Assembly: GCA_029891385.1 (NCBI GenBank) | Contig: CM057232.1 | Coordinates: 63,239,824-63,303,823, forward strand | DNA: 64,000 nt | Direction: 5' to 3' | Source of the DNA: Erythroxylum novogranatense | Taxonomy: Eukaryota > Streptophyta > Magnoliopsida > Malpighiales > Erythroxylaceae | In this document: positions 23,763 to 36,094 of the stretch, piece after piece | Layout of the letters: each line of letters opens with the position of its first letter | How positions within the stretch are numbered: the first letter of the stretch is position 1 | Translations under genes and position numbers: made by a program | The notes under the pieces: model-generated | What the model was told of the DNA's origin: nothing | Databases searched by the model: none | The model's input: the letters and a program-made list of their open reading frames with translations, nothing else

Positions 23763-25488
23763 GACCGTTGGTTTAGGGATTTTCGGAGGTTTTGGTTAAA
23801 TTCTTTGGGTTGATGATTTTGTTGTGTCTTGATGATGATCTTGTGTTAGAATGAGTTTAGAACTGAAGTATAAGGCATGATCTTAAGTTTAGGTGTGTTA
23901 CTTTGTCAAAATGGGAAGGATTGATGTTGGAAAGTCAGGTTCGGAGTTGTTCTCCAGACCCGCACGTCGCGACGAGTACAACGTCGTTCGTCGTGACGTG
24001 GCCGCACGCCACGACGTACACAAGGCCGAACGTCGCGATGTACGCGAGGCTGCGCGTCGCGACGAGCTTGCCTTCGCCACAACTAGCCCTTAGTTTCTAG
24101 CAAAGATGAATTTTAGTCTTTTGGGAATATCTTTTTCTATAGATATTCGAAAGAGGTGATTTTTGATGCGCTGTAAACTAGAGACATAGATCTACAAGTT
24201 TTGTGAAGAAGTGAAGTTCTGAATCAGTCTCTAAGAATATGAATTTTTGAACGGAATTTAAGAATAGAATTATTGTTTCAGCATGAGTTATTGAATGGAA
24301 TTTTGGTTTTTGTTTAAGGAACTCAAGTGAGGCAAGAGGAGCAAGAGGATCAAGAGGAAACTCATTCCTGAGCAAGTATAAGCAAGGAATTCAAGGTGGG
24401 TTCATATTTATAATACAGTAGATAAGTCACTCATTGTTTTGTTCAAATCAAGAAAGAGTTAATGCTTTAAATTGCATCATCAATGTTGCCTTATGTGCTA
24501 ATGTGAATTGATTATATGTTTGCCATATGATTTGCATTCATGATTACTAAAAAAGTTTCAAAAAGGGTTTTCTCTTTTCAAGAAATACATGCATATGAAA
24601 TCATGTTTTTCCAAAAAGGTATGGAAAGCAAATTTACAAGCAAGTGCCAGTTTGGCAATCAAGTTTACAAGAATTTGAATCATGCATGATATGTGAGTTT
24701 TTGGTATGTCCCAAGAACTGTCACGTGCACGTTGACCATGAAAAGGCTTCGCCTGCCTGCCCGCAAGTGACACAGGGATCCCCACAAGGACTCCCTCAGG
24801 AAACTACGCCTGCACAGGACCATTTGATGGGAATGTGTAGTGCGTCATGAACCCGGACTAACCCAAACCATTATGCTATGCTTATGTGTTTATGATTTAT
24901 TATCATGTTTCACGCATTTAAATTTGGAATTTTACTCATGAATTGTTTACAAGTCAAGCCTTTCGAGATGATGACTTTTTGCATATGCTCAATTATTATG
25001 ATTTCAAAGTGTACCACACGGCAATGAGTTATCTTTTAATAGTTTTGTTTATTTCTATATTATAAATGTGTTCCCACGAGCTTTATAGCTCACCCCCACT
25101 TTACTCTCCCCATTCAGGTGACGAGCAAGAGACCGAGTAAGTCAAGGGTCATGGCTACACTCCATTTTGTTATGATAAAGTATTTTCAAGTTGTACTTTT
25201 GGAAGTCAAGGCTTTAGTTACATTTCGAGTTTGATTAGTTCAAGTGTATTTTTGTATGTTTGACACTTGAACTCAAAGATTGTAATTTGGTTTGAAATGT
25301 TATTAAAGCTTTGTAAAACTCATCTTTTGGATATTAATGAGGCATGCATGTTTATGTTTCAAATCTTACGTATTGAATCATTTAGAAATTTTGCTCGAGT
25401 GCATGTTGATAAGGTTGGGAGGCCCAGCCCACGCATCAAGCACCACGCTTTTATGTCCGATGTTGGGCTTCAGAAATGGGGTCCAACA
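23750..25488 (+). repeat. 3' LTR of element A, 5'-truncated
   Basis: From about 23750 the sequence equals 7172 onward of the 5' LTR. The join occurs at a shared TTGGAATG-like microhomology (7174-7181 and 23748-23755). It keeps about 1.1 kb of LTR interior lost from the 5' LTR, and ends GGGTCCAACA at 25488 followed by agaat and D gag. Confidence 0.87.
23965..24064 (+). promoter_or_regulatory. Five CGTCGCGACG-like palindromes in the A 3' LTR
   Basis: The decamer or a near match lies at 23965, 23989, 24007, 24031 and 24055, spaced 24, 18, 24 and 24 bases. Copies 1 and 5 are perfect palindromes; the others differ at one or two positions. Several overlap ACGT cores, the sequence bound by plant bZIP proteins. 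Spacing in multiples of six suggests growth by small tandem duplication or a phased binding array; function is inferred only. Confidence 0.55.
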
Positions 25489-28470
25489 AGAATGCTAGTA
25501 AGACTACTAAGTGTTATCTTCTAGCTTCTATCAATGACATGTTGCAAAAGAAAATTGCTTGTATGAAAACTGCTAGTGTAATAGTCCATCACCCACATGA
25601 GACGTTTGGTGTGAGGACTAGGTCTGTTGAAAGCTATCCAAACCTTTCAAAATCTAAAAAAAAAAGGTGAACTGGTGCAAGATTACATGATTAAGGTAAT
25701 CTCTGCAGTCACTAAGGCTGAGATGCTTAGGGTGGACACAGATGCGAACATGTAGATGATTATGATCATTAATAACTTACACTCTTTTTTTTAGTAGTTT
25801 AAGTTGGATTATAAGCTTAATAGCACCTTGAGTGAGTTGATGAATACCCTCTAGAGTATGGAGCAGATATTAAATATCAAGGCTCATGGGCCCAAAAGAT
25901 AATGTAGTATCTTCTTCTAAGCCCAAAGGTAAGGGAAAGTAAAATAAGAAGGGTCCAGTGAAAAAGAAGGCCCAAACAAAGTTTATGGCCCAACCCATGA
26001 AAATGAAGGCCAATGAGAACATTAAGGGAAAGTATTTCTACTGTGATAAGATGGGCCACGGGAAAAGAAACTGTCCATTCTACCATGAGTCCCTCAAAAT
26101 CTAAAAAGGTATAGGTTTCTTAATTTGTTAGGAACTAAAATTGTGGCAGATTTATCTAATTCTTGGATATTAGATTTAGGAGCCACTAACCATGTTTGCA
26201 ATTCTTTGTATAGGTTCCAGCAAAGGAAAAGACTACCTAAAGGCCAGTTTCAAGTCAAGATAGTAGAAGGTTCCTATGTTTTACTAGAATCAGTTGGAGT
26301 AGTTATCTTGGACTTTTTTAGTAGTCATAGGTTATATTTGGAGGAAGTTTATTACATACCAATGACTGTAAGGAACATGATTTCTCTTCTTGTATAATGA
26401 AATTTGGTTATTCCTTTTATTTTGAAATGTCGTTTCAATATATGAGAATAAGGATTTTGTTTGTAATGAGATAATTAAACAACAATTGTTCTTTATTGAA
26501 CTTATGATAGGCTCACTAAACACCACAAAATTGATAAAACCAAGACAATCCAATGTCTCTAGCATTAATTCAAAATATTTGTGGCACTTAAGAATAGGTC
26601 ATATCAATCAAAAAAGACTTGATAGGTTAATAAAGGATGTGATCCTTATAGGTATGGATATTGATCCGTTACCCACCTGTGAATCTTGTATTGAAGGAAA
26701 ATTGATCAAAGCGTCATTTCCTTCCCAAAGAAACAGATCTGAATCTACATTGGACCTGGTATATACAGATATGAATGTATATGCTAGAGGAGGCTTTGAA
26801 TACTTCATAACCTTTATAGATGATTACTCTTGACATGGCTATTTGTATTTGATGTATAAAAAGAGTGAATCCTCTAAAAAGTTCAAATAATTCAAAGCTG
26901 AAGCTGAGAAGCAGCTAAACAAGCCATTAAAACAACTTCGATTTGACCGAGGTGGTGAGTACTTATCTGGAGAGTTCCAATAGTTTTTAATTGACAATGG
27001 AATTGTTTTCAATTTGTTAGCTCTTCGAACACCTCAACAAAATGGTGCCGCTAAGAGGAGATATAGGACACTATTAGAAATGATAGGATCAATGATGTAT
27101 GATGCTATCCTTCTAGAATCATTTTAGGGATATGCCATATAAATGACAACTTATCTTCTTAACTTCGCTCCATGCAAATCGATGCCTAAAACACCTAAGG
27201 AGTTGTGGACTGACCGAATTCCTTCATTCAGGCACTTAAGGAATTTGGGCTGCCCATCCAATGTTCTAGGACCTGAATCCATAAAGATGGATATGTTTAT
27301 TTGTAGGATATCTTATGGGTACTTGAGGGTACTATTTTTATAGTCCTTAAGATAGGAAGGTATTTGTGTTGACAAATGCAACCTTCCTAGATGAAGAGTT
27401 AGTGAGAAATCACAAAGGAAGATGTGAAGTAGTACCCAAAGAGTTAGCTATTAGATCCAAACCAAGAGTTGATTTGGATATAGTAGAAGAAGATGTCGAA
27501 ATGGATTCAAGAGTTTAATCGGCAGAGCAACCTAAACATCAAGTAATGCCTAGACATGGTGGGAGGGTTGTGAGACATCCAGACAAGTATCTAGTTCTAG
27601 GAGAAGGTATTATAGCCATCTCAAACTAAGAAGAAATAGATCCAATTACTTATACACAGGCTATTAACGATGTTGATGCAAAAAAAATGGCTCAAAGTAA
27701 TGGAATCAGAAATAGATTCTTTGTACACTAACGAAAACTGGATCCTTGTAGATCATCCACTAGTTGTACAAGCCATAGGGTATAAATAGATCTACAAAAG
27801 GAAAAGAGGATAAATGGAAAGGTAGAGACCTTTAAAGCTAGATTGGTAGCTAAAGGCTATACTAAAAAAGAGGGTATAAAATATGAGAAGACTTTTTCTT
27901 TGATCGCCATACTTAAGTGAATCATAATTTGTTTGGCCATAGCAACCTATTTCGATTATGAAATATGGCAAATGGATGTCAAGACTACATTTCTTAATGG
28001 GAATCTTGACAAGATCATTTATATAGCCTAACTAGAAGGATTCATTAAGCCAGGAAATGGCCATAAGGCATGTAAATTGTAGAGGTATATTTATGGGCAT
28101 AAGCAAGCATCTAGGTCTTGGAACATTAGGTTTGATAACTCTATCAAAACTTATGGGTTCATACAAAACCAAGATGAGCCTTGTGTCTATAAAAGGATAC
28201 AAGAAGGTAATGTTATTTTTCTAATCCTATATGTAGATGACATTTTGTTCATTGGGAATGAAATAGTAATGTTATTTATAGATGAGGGATGGTTGAATGA
28301 ACAGTTCTCAATGAAGGAGTCAAGGAGTGGCTAGCTATGTTCTAGGGATCAAACTTATAAGAGATCGTAAGAATAAACTGATATCCTTGTCTCAAATAAC
28401 CTATTTGAGAACATGCTTAATAAGTTTGGCATGTAAGATTCCAAGAGGGGTTTACACCTACTAGACATAG
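25489..28470 (+). pseudogene. Element D: copia gag, protease, integrase and RT, heavily decayed
   Basis: Order: rest of gag (NASKTTKCYLLASINDMLQK), zinc knuckle YCDKMGHGKRNCPFY (26038), protease SWILDLGATNHVCNS (about 26160; Asp-Leu-Gly where Asp-Ser-Gly is usual), GAG-pre-integrase LWHLRIGHINQKRLDRL, integrase (TFIDDYS, LRFDRGGEYLSGEF, TPQQNGAAKRR) and RT (WQMDVKTTFLNGNL near 27970, ILYVDDILFIGNE near 28230). Order protease-integrase-RT is diagnostic of Ty1/copia. At least ten in-frame stops and frameshifts are present. The frame ends inside RT/RNase H at an A-related LTR insertion. Confidence 0.88.
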
Positions 28471-30224
28471 TGTTAGACCCCGAAATTTTTTTTATGACGA
28501 TATTAAGCATGAATTGTGATAATTATGTGTTTATGTCTTAGTTTGATTACTTTTGGAGTATTAGTGGATAATTGAGGTTTAATCGAGTTTATTGTGGTTC
28601 AGTGAGAAATAATAAGGGTAATATGTGTGAGGGTATTTTAGGAAGATTTCTTAAGATGATTGGGTTTAGGCTTGTAAAGAGGGGTAAGCTGGTATTTGTG
28701 CTTTCTTTAGGTTAAGGAAATAGAAAAGAAGAGAAGAAAGAAGAGGAGAGAAGAAAGAAGAGGAAGAGGCCGACGGTGGAGAGGAAGAAGAGAAGAGAAG
28801 GGAGTTGCGATTTGAGCGATTTCTGACTGATTCAAAGTGTTTCTGGGTACGTTATGCTTTGTTTAACCTTGTTTTGGTTGGATTTAAATCTAGAGGATGC
28901 TGAATCTGTGCGAATCGAAGGTTTTAGGATTTTTGGGTGATAATGTAGAGATTCCCTTAGGTTGATGTGTTTGTGTTGGATTTGAAGCTTAGAATGGGTT
29001 AGAACTGTAGTAGAAGTCTAGATCTATGCCTTAGATGTGTTGCATTTGAGTTTGGAGCGGATTGGAGTTGGAAAATCTGGTATTTTTCGGGTTCGGGAGC
29101 GTTTCCCTGATCCGCACGTCGCGACGTGCTCAAGAGCACGCCGCGGAGTGCGAATTTGTGCGCACCACGTGCAAATTGGTGCACGCCGTGGCGTGCTGGG
29201 GAGGCGTGCGTCGAGACGCACGCATGCGTGCGCACCGCGACGTGCGCAGGTGCCTCACCGCGAAGGCTTGGCCTTCGCCGCGGCAAACGAACCCCTCCCC
29301 CCCCTTGTCCGAAAATGAAATTTTTAGCATTTTTGGGCGTATCTTTTGGTGTAGATGCCCTATTGAGGTGATTTAGGATTCATTGTGAACTAGAAATAAA
29401 GGACTACAAGTTGTATGAGGAAAGGATGTTCGGAATTAGTCTGTAAGGGTTCGGAATGTTAGGAGGAGGTCAAAAATAGACTTATAATGCTTTATTTTGG
29501 CTTTCTAAGCTTTGATTATTCTATGTGGATATTGATTGGATGGAAACTTGGTTGTTTTAGGAAACCAAGTTGACCCGATTTCATCGCAAGAGGAATGACA
29601 CCAGTGAGTCGACTACTCGAGCGATTCTAGGTGGGTAATATATTTATAGTTATTGTGTGATTAGGCAAATTCTTGCCTATGTATGAATATATGTTGTAGA
29701 TGATGCATGTTTTAAATGTGATGAATTGAATGATTTTGAGTTCATATACTTTGAAAGAATCATGGAAATGGATAGCATGACATATTGATTTTGAGCATGT
29801 TATGCCTCGACTGCGGTCACGGCATTTTGACTAAAGGAAAGAATACCATATGACAAAATGATTATGAGCATGATTATGTGCTTTTGTTTGGGCGAGAGTG
29901 GAACCATTTCGTTCATCACGTGCACGTAGACAAGAGCCTTCTCCCGGCTGCCCGCTTGTGGCATATGAGATCCGAATGGACTCATTTCGTTCACGGTTAA
30001 ACTTCGGTTTCTCCCTTTCGTTTCCATGGAACCCTCGAGCCATTGTGAAGTGCATTGCATATGTGAATTGTTCATTTTGTGAAGCATAATTTGTGACATA
30101 ATTATGAATTGAACTAATTATATTCGTTGCGATCATTGCATGATTAACCTGTGAGTGCTTGAATTGATGCTTATATAGGTATAATATATATATATATACA
30201 TTCATATGCTGGGATTTGTGCTAG
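28471..30224 (+). repeat. A-related LTR piece inserted in element D, 3'-truncated
   Basis: It starts TGTTAGACCCCGAAATT and then parallels the A LTR (for example TATTAAGCATGAA and GGAGTATTAGTGG), with its own CGTCGCGACG-rich island at about 29110-29280 and a TA repeat near 30185. It does not reach a CCAACA end: at about 30224 it joins the last codons of copia RNase H. No target duplication is visible, so a deletion removed its 3' end together with D RNase H. Confidence 0.7.
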
Positions 30225-30276
30225 TAGGGGTGGGAATGAGAGATATGTCAAACTTGCTTTAGGGTAAGTGGGAGAT
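30225..30276 (+). pseudogene. Last codons of D pol and copia polypurine tract
   Basis: Translation gives GMRDMSNLL-stop, a form typical of the end of Ty1/copia RNase H, followed by GTAAGTGGGAGAT, the copia-style polypurine tract, and then an LTR start. This shows that the block between 28470 and here was once RNase H. Confidence 0.7.
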
Positions 30277-32022
30277 TGTTGGAGTTATGTAAATATATTG
30301 CCTTAGAAAGCAAGTGTATTTACTTATAACTTCATTATCTTCCAATTACTTTTGTAATGAAAATATTTATTATTAGTAAAATAAAAGAGTGTGATTTTGT
30401 TTATATGATCATTATATATCTAGTCATAAGGTATTGAGATTCTTTTGCAAGTAATAAACATATACATAGAGATGTATAAGAAACATGTATATTATTAGAA
30501 TATAAAATAATTGATTCACAGTTAAATAATCAAGTCTGTCGCTTGATTATGGTTTAGAGTGTAGTGTTGCGATTTACCTCTGAGTAAGTAAAAGAGTTTA
30601 CTTTAAGGGAATGATGTGTTTCATATCATGCATATCATGATAGGAATTGACTATCGATAATGACACTATTAAATGAATACATAATCAAGTATGTTTTCAA
30701 AAATAAAGTGGGTCATTACTTTAATCTTAAAACATACAACTTAAGCATTCCTTTATTATGGACCACAATCTTGATGAGTAGTGAACTTATAGTGTTTCAT
30801 TATAATTTTTGATATGATTAAAATAGATTTTTACAAAGTATCAATCTAGTGTATGCATGTTGGAATTATCAATCTAGTGTATGCATGTTGGAATCTAGTG
30901 TACAACTTCAACATGTATTAAGGAATATTTACTCAAACAAAGAGTTCATAATGATATCATCACTTCCAGATGTTTTTATGGAAATTGGTGATTAAATTGG
31001 CACTAGTAGTTTGATGGACTAGCTACCCATCAAGTCTTAACACCAAAATGAGATCTTGTGAGCTAATCACCATATAAAGTAAAATAGGAGATCTAGAAGG
31101 AAAAACCAACATAAGGGCAAAAATGGTAATTTTACCATTTATTATGTGGATGACTATAACACAGTTCATATAAGAGTTAGCAACTAGACATCTTATTTGA
31201 AACATGTGTTCTCATAATATTTAGTAATTCAAGAGTTCAACTAATTATCTTTAGTGGAATGACATTTAGTTAATAAGATAGAATTAATTCTAATGAGATA
31301 AATTAATTAGGGCTTATTGGAGCTTGAATTATATAGGTCCAATTAGATTCCCCATTTGGCTTCTAGGAAGCTTATCAAGCAAAGTAAGAAATACAAATAG
31401 AGGTTTGAACCCATCATTGAATGTTAGGCTTATCAAATTAGAAACCTATATGAACATTTGGAAATTGGCTACACTTTGGTTTAACTTGATTAATTAAATT
31501 AAAACAAAGTTATTAAAGATAAAAGATGGTGGAATTTTGGTTTTAATGGGATAAATGTGCAATTGCACATTTAACTTTGAATTGCTATGTTAACATGTTT
31601 TATCATCATCAAATAAAGTTATAATCTTATCATTAAATGGTTTAATAGTGTCCTTTAATGATAGCATGTAACCTATTAGCATTAAAGAAGAAAGAGGTGC
31701 ATTTGATGGACCATCTCCCTTCTTTCCAGCACAAAACTAAAAATGAGAATTGTCATATAGGTTTTTGGTCTTTTCATATAGCCATCTTAAAACAAATGAG
31801 AGAAGTCTCATTTATTGGCTTCTTTATGATTGATTAAGGAAGGAAGTGATGCATTGGATGCACGTCATTTCTTCCTCTGATGCTTAAACAAAATTGAGAA
31901 AAGGAAGAAAATTGGATATTTATCTCTCTCTGCTATCGTGCATGGGTCAATCAAAATTTCATAAGAAGCGTCTCATCATTGACTTCCTTCTTCAAAGGCA
32001 AAATCTCATTTTTAGTATGCTC
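30277..32022 (+). repeat. 3' LTR of copia element D
   Basis: It starts TGTTGGAGTTATG right after the polypurine tract. From 30983 it matches 33221 onward (about 85-90% by eye), a second copy of the same LTR type. It includes a 28-base tandem duplication at about 30839-30894. No gene is seen. The end near 32022 is not a natural LTR end but the joint to truncated element B3. Confidence 0.7.
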
Positions 32023-33220
32023 AAAGAACAAGAAGTATGCTCAAAGAGCCAATCAAAGGCGTAGGGAGATGAAGTTTGAACCTGGAGATTGGGTTTGGGT
32101 GCACTTCAGGAAGGAGAGATTTCCTAAACAAAGGAAGTCCAAGCTTGATCCTAGAGGGGATGGTCCTTTTCAAGTGCTTGAACGCATCAATGACAATGCC
32201 TATAGGGTGGATTTGCCAGGAGAGTATAGTGTTAGTGCTACTTTTAATGTTTCTTATTTATCTCCCTTTGATAATGTAGGTCTTGATTCGAGGACGGATC
32301 CTTTTAAGGAGGGAGGGAATGATACAACTCACCAAGGCAATGGAGACTTGAGGATGCCAATGGGTCCAATTACAAGGTCGCGCTCCAACAAGCTCAAAGC
32401 ACAATTTCAGATTTATGTACAAGCATTTGTTTCACAAGAACTTCAAGAAGTTTTGTTGATCAAGCTTGGAGAAGAGCTTAGGAAGACACCTAAGTGTGTG
32501 TGCACATTGGAGGCTTCAAACCAAGAGGGCTAACACTTAGCCAATTTTCACAAGCACAAGTCTAATCAATGGGCTTGGGCTTATTTTATCTTATAAGGGG
32601 CATGTGGACTTCTTTTAGGCTTTTTCATGGGCTGGTTTGCATTAAGTGTGCATGTGCTTTATTAAAAAGTCATGTGCATGTTTTATTTTAAGGAACCAAG
32701 CTTGGGCCTAGTTTAAAAGCCCAATTCGCCCTCTTAAGTTAGTCTTCTATTTTGTGGTTTTCTTATCCTATTTGGACAAGGACTAGTCAATTTTAATTAG
32801 TTTTGAAACCCAAATCCATGTGGGATTTATCCTTGGGCAGATTTGTTTCAAGAAGGCCTTTTTGATATTTTGGGCTTTCTTTAGGGTTTTTAGGTTATCT
32901 TTGTTAGGGTTTACATTGCAAAGGGTATTTAAACCCTTGCTTTAGCCATGAACACGAGTTTAGAGAGATCAATAAAATTAGAAAGCATTCTTCAAGAGAG
33001 AATTGAGATTCTTGCTTGTTTTACCTTAAGGATTGATTCAACTTATCAAGTAAGTTCTAACTTGTGGCGTTAATTCAATTCCTACAATCTTATACTCTTT
33101 GTTACCAATTCCTTGCTATTTTGGGGGTGAAGGGTCTTGTTAGATTGATTGAATTTAGGTTTGGGAACAATCATTGAAACGGAGGTGATCTAGACATTGT
33201 TCTAGGTTGTTGCCGTATCA
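32023..33220 (+). mobile_element. B3: 5'-truncated family B element (integrase tail plus 3' LTR)
   Basis: From about 32023 it matches the end of B2 integrase ([20 protein letters not shown]), continues through SRTDPFKEGGND, the polypurine tract and a full 901-base LTR (32320-33220, ending CCGTATCA). The frame reads through into the LTR extension to 32533. Sequence right of it continues as copia LTR (ggtgattaaactg), and the same word occurs upstream at 30987 in D LTR, so the intact B3 probably sat inside a second copia LTR before a deletion. Confidence 0.88.
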
Positions 33221-34560
33221 GGTGATTAAACTGACACTAGTATTATGATGGAATAACTAGCCATCAGGTCTTAACACCAAGATTAGATCTTGTGTGTTAA
33301 TCATCATATAGAGTAAAACTAGATATCTAGAAGGAAAAACCAACATAAGGGTAAAATAGTAATTTTACCCTTTATTGTGTGGATGGTTATAATATGGATC
33401 ATAATAAAGTTTGCAATTGGATGTCATATTTGAAACATGTATTCTCATAATATTTAGTAATTTAAGAGTTCAACCAATTGTCTTTAGTGAAATGACATTT
33501 GGTTAATAAGCTAAAATTAATTCTAATGAGATTAAATTAATTCCAGACTTATTGGAGCTTGAATTATATAAGTCCAATTAGATTCCCTATTTGGCTTCTA
33601 GGAAGGTTTTCAAGCAAAGTAAGAAATGTAAATAGAGGTTTTAAAGTCTATGATTGAATGTCGAGCATACTTTAATTAGAAGCTCAAATGAACATTTAAA
33701 TTTGAGCTTGACTTTAGTTTGATTTGATTAATTAGATTAATTAAATTAAAATAAAGTTACTAAAGAAAGAAAGAGGGCATATTTATGTTTTTTATACCAA
33801 AATGTGTAGCTGCGCATTTAGCATTGAAATGGTAAATTAAAGATGGTTTTTATCATTATTTTTCATCATTAAATGAAGTAATAATCTTATCATTAAATGG
33901 TTTAATGGTTGTCTTTTAATGATGGCATATAGTGTAACCTTTTAGCTTTCATTTGATTAAAGAAAGAAATTGGTGCAATTGTTGTACTCATTATTCCTTC
34001 TTTCATCCACATCCGAAAATGAGAAGGTCTCATTTAGGTTATTGGTCTTTTCATATAGCCATATGAGAAGGGTCTTATTTATTGGCTTCTTTACGATTGA
34101 TTAACAAATGAAGTGATCCATTGGATGCACATCTCTTCATTCTTTCATGATAACCGAAATTGACAAGGAGAGTAAGAAAAGTTCTTGCATTTTTTAATCA
34201 CTCTCTCCTCTTATGCATGCATAGTCAAAACTTGAATATGAAGAGTCTCATTTTTGGCTTCTTTCTTCTAAGAAAAATCCCCCCAAAATATTTCTTCTCC
34301 TTTCCCACCAAAGGATCTTGTTATCTAAGTGATTGAGCCCAAGTTTATTATATAAATTGGTGACACTTTCATGGCTTTTACTATACTTTTTTCCTCCTAA
34401 TTCTTGATTTTGTTCTTAAATTAACCCTTGAGTATGTACTTTTATTTTATGCAATTTGATAGTACAAATTGTTATAAATTGGTATTAATTGCACTACTTA
34501 ATTTTTCTGAGAACAATTGATACTGCAAATTGCTATTGTTGATTATAGGTACCTCAAGGA
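33221..34560 (+). repeat. Second copia LTR copy (D-type), right part
   Basis: It matches 30983-32015 in order and carries on beyond where that copy is cut, reaching a TATATAAA-like box at about 34349. The end of the LTR cannot be placed exactly. No coding region. Confidence 0.6.
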
Positions 34561-35610
34561 GAAGGGAGTCAATGTGATAAAGTGAACTCAACAAGAGGAC
34601 CCAACGTTACAAAAAAAGTTTGCCGCGGTAAAACACAAATAAATCTAGGGTAAACTTTTAGGAAAAGTTCGCTGTGGCGAAGATTAATTCTTTTGCCACG
34701 GCGAAGGATCCAGTAAGGAGCGATGGCTTGGCTAGGCACCATTTCCTATACATGCATAAGAGGAGATGCTTGGCTAGGCACCATTTCCTATGCATGCATA
34801 AGAGGAGATGTTTGGCTAGGCACCATTTCCTCTTGAAGATGTAGCGATGGCTTGAGTTCAATGGGCTTCAAAGGGGAGAAGTTTATTCATATTTAACTAC
34901 ACTGTTGTGTTTAACTACATTGTCATAAATTCCTGAGTTCGGATTTATGCTTTGTAGTTGGATTTTCTTGATTATAGTTTAATCAAGTGTTGAACAATGT
35001 ATTGTGTTATAGATTTATTAATGTAGAACTTGGAGCTTAAATATGTGAAGTCTCATATATGTCCTTTTGGTGATTTTGTTAATTCATTTTTATCTGCCTA
35101 GTTGTGCTAGATATTGAGATGATGCTTGATTTCAAATGGACCACTTGCATTAACTTATCCACTACACACACCAAGATGCATTCAACAAGGTTTTAGGAAA
35201 TGGAGTTCATTGATTAAAACCTTGGACTTAAAGGGTTCTTTAAGGTTTTTCATTTGAAAACTTAGTGATTTTTACTCCTAAAAAGAATTATTCTGAACTA
35301 TGATTTTTACTCCTAAAACCTTGGACTTAAAGGGTTCTTTAAGGTTTTTCATTTCAAATTTCTGCCCTAAAAATCTAAAAATATCTTTTTATATACTTTG
35401 ATTTCAATTTGTTCAATATTTTCTCAAAGATCCAAAACCCCTTCCTAACTAATTTAGTTTACATTTCATGATAATTAGGCTAGCTTAGATCCATTGCATT
35501 AGGTTCCGATTAAGTGAGACGACCCAAGGTTGCACTCTATATTGCAATCTTTGCAATTAAATTTTTGATTCGGTTTCCAAGGGAATAACCCGAAGACAAA
35601 CCGTCTATCA
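34561..35610 (+). repeat. Probable 5' LTR of an Athila-like element
   Basis: Placed by the Asp-tRNA type primer site that starts at 35614 and by the end CCGTCTATCA at 35610. The left boundary is uncertain. It contains a 42-43 base tandem repeat (34722-34835) and two copies of a roughly 40-base block around CCTTGGACTTAAAGGG (35216 and 35316). Confidence 0.55.
34722..34835. repeat. 42-43 bp tandem repeat, about 2.7 copies
   Basis: Units begin GATGGCTTGGCTAGG, GATGCTTGGCTAGG and GATGTTTGGCTAGG at 34722, 34765 and 34807. The third unit is incomplete. Confidence 0.9.
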
Positions 35611-35613
35611 AAA

Positions 35614-35631
35614 TGGCGCCATTGCCGAGGA
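35614..35631 (+). other. Primer-binding site, Asp-tRNA type
   Basis: TGGCGCCATTGCCGAGGA matches 16 of 18 positions of the complement of the plant Asp-tRNA 3' end, the primer used by Athila-like Ty3/gypsy elements. It differs from the Met-type sites of all other elements in this window. Confidence 0.75.
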
Positions 35632-35858
35632 GCTAAGCAATTGGTTTTCTTTAGGTTAGCCTTTGTCATCTTTGTCTATCGTTAATGATAGGAACCTTTT
35701 CTTTTAGATTTCATTTTGGATAGTTTTATTTCATACTTGTCAATAGTATAAGTTTTTAATCTTTCTTTCCATAACATAATTTTGAAAACACAAACAAAAG
35801 TATATTTCCATAATTGGATTTTTCATACTTAGCACTCTTCCATACATACATATTTTCA
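35632..35858 (+). other. Athila-like leader, split by the hAT insertion
   Basis: Non-coding leader between primer site and gag; its continuation is 40290-40403. The last eight bases (35851-35858, tattttca) are the left copy of the hAT target duplication. Confidence 0.7.
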
Positions 35859-36094
35859 CAATGTTTTAAAAACCGAACCGGACATCGAACCGGTCGAAGG
35901 AAAGGTTTAAGGTTTAGAGGTTCAACCGGTAGTGAACCGCTATCAAACCGGAATATAATAAATAAGATGAAAATTTTATAAGAATAAATAAAAATAAAAT
36001 ATTTTATTGAAATGAAAAATGCACCAATGTTTATTATTATCTAATGAACTAAAAATAAATAAATATGAGTTCAATATAAAACTTAAAATAACAT

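Larger units (their letters stand above)
6723..25488 (+). mobile_element. Tekay-like Ty3/gypsy element A, with two nested B elements
   Basis: Ends are TGTTGGGCCCC at 6723 and GGGTCCAACA at 25488, with near-identical 5-bp flanks ggaat and agaat. Order: 5' LTR (6723-7290 plus 11428-11914), primer site (11920), gag-protease-RT (12077-14667), integrase (22502-23762), truncated 3' LTR (about 23750-25488). B1 sits in the 5' LTR and B2 in pol. Own sequence left after removing the nested copies is about 6.8 kb. RNase H is missing, the 3' LTR lost its first 450 or so bases, and the 5' LTR lost two internal blocks, so A is dead. Confidence 0.88.

Noticed and set aside
29024..29376. Several overlapping frames on both strands in a GC-rich island
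   Set aside because: Long frames are expected by chance in GC-rich DNA. The island is part of an LTR and similar to the palindrome array of element A.
30225..30235. Target duplication for the A-like LTR at 28471
   Set aside because: Left flank catag and right flank around ctag/taggg do not match, and the LTR end is missing.
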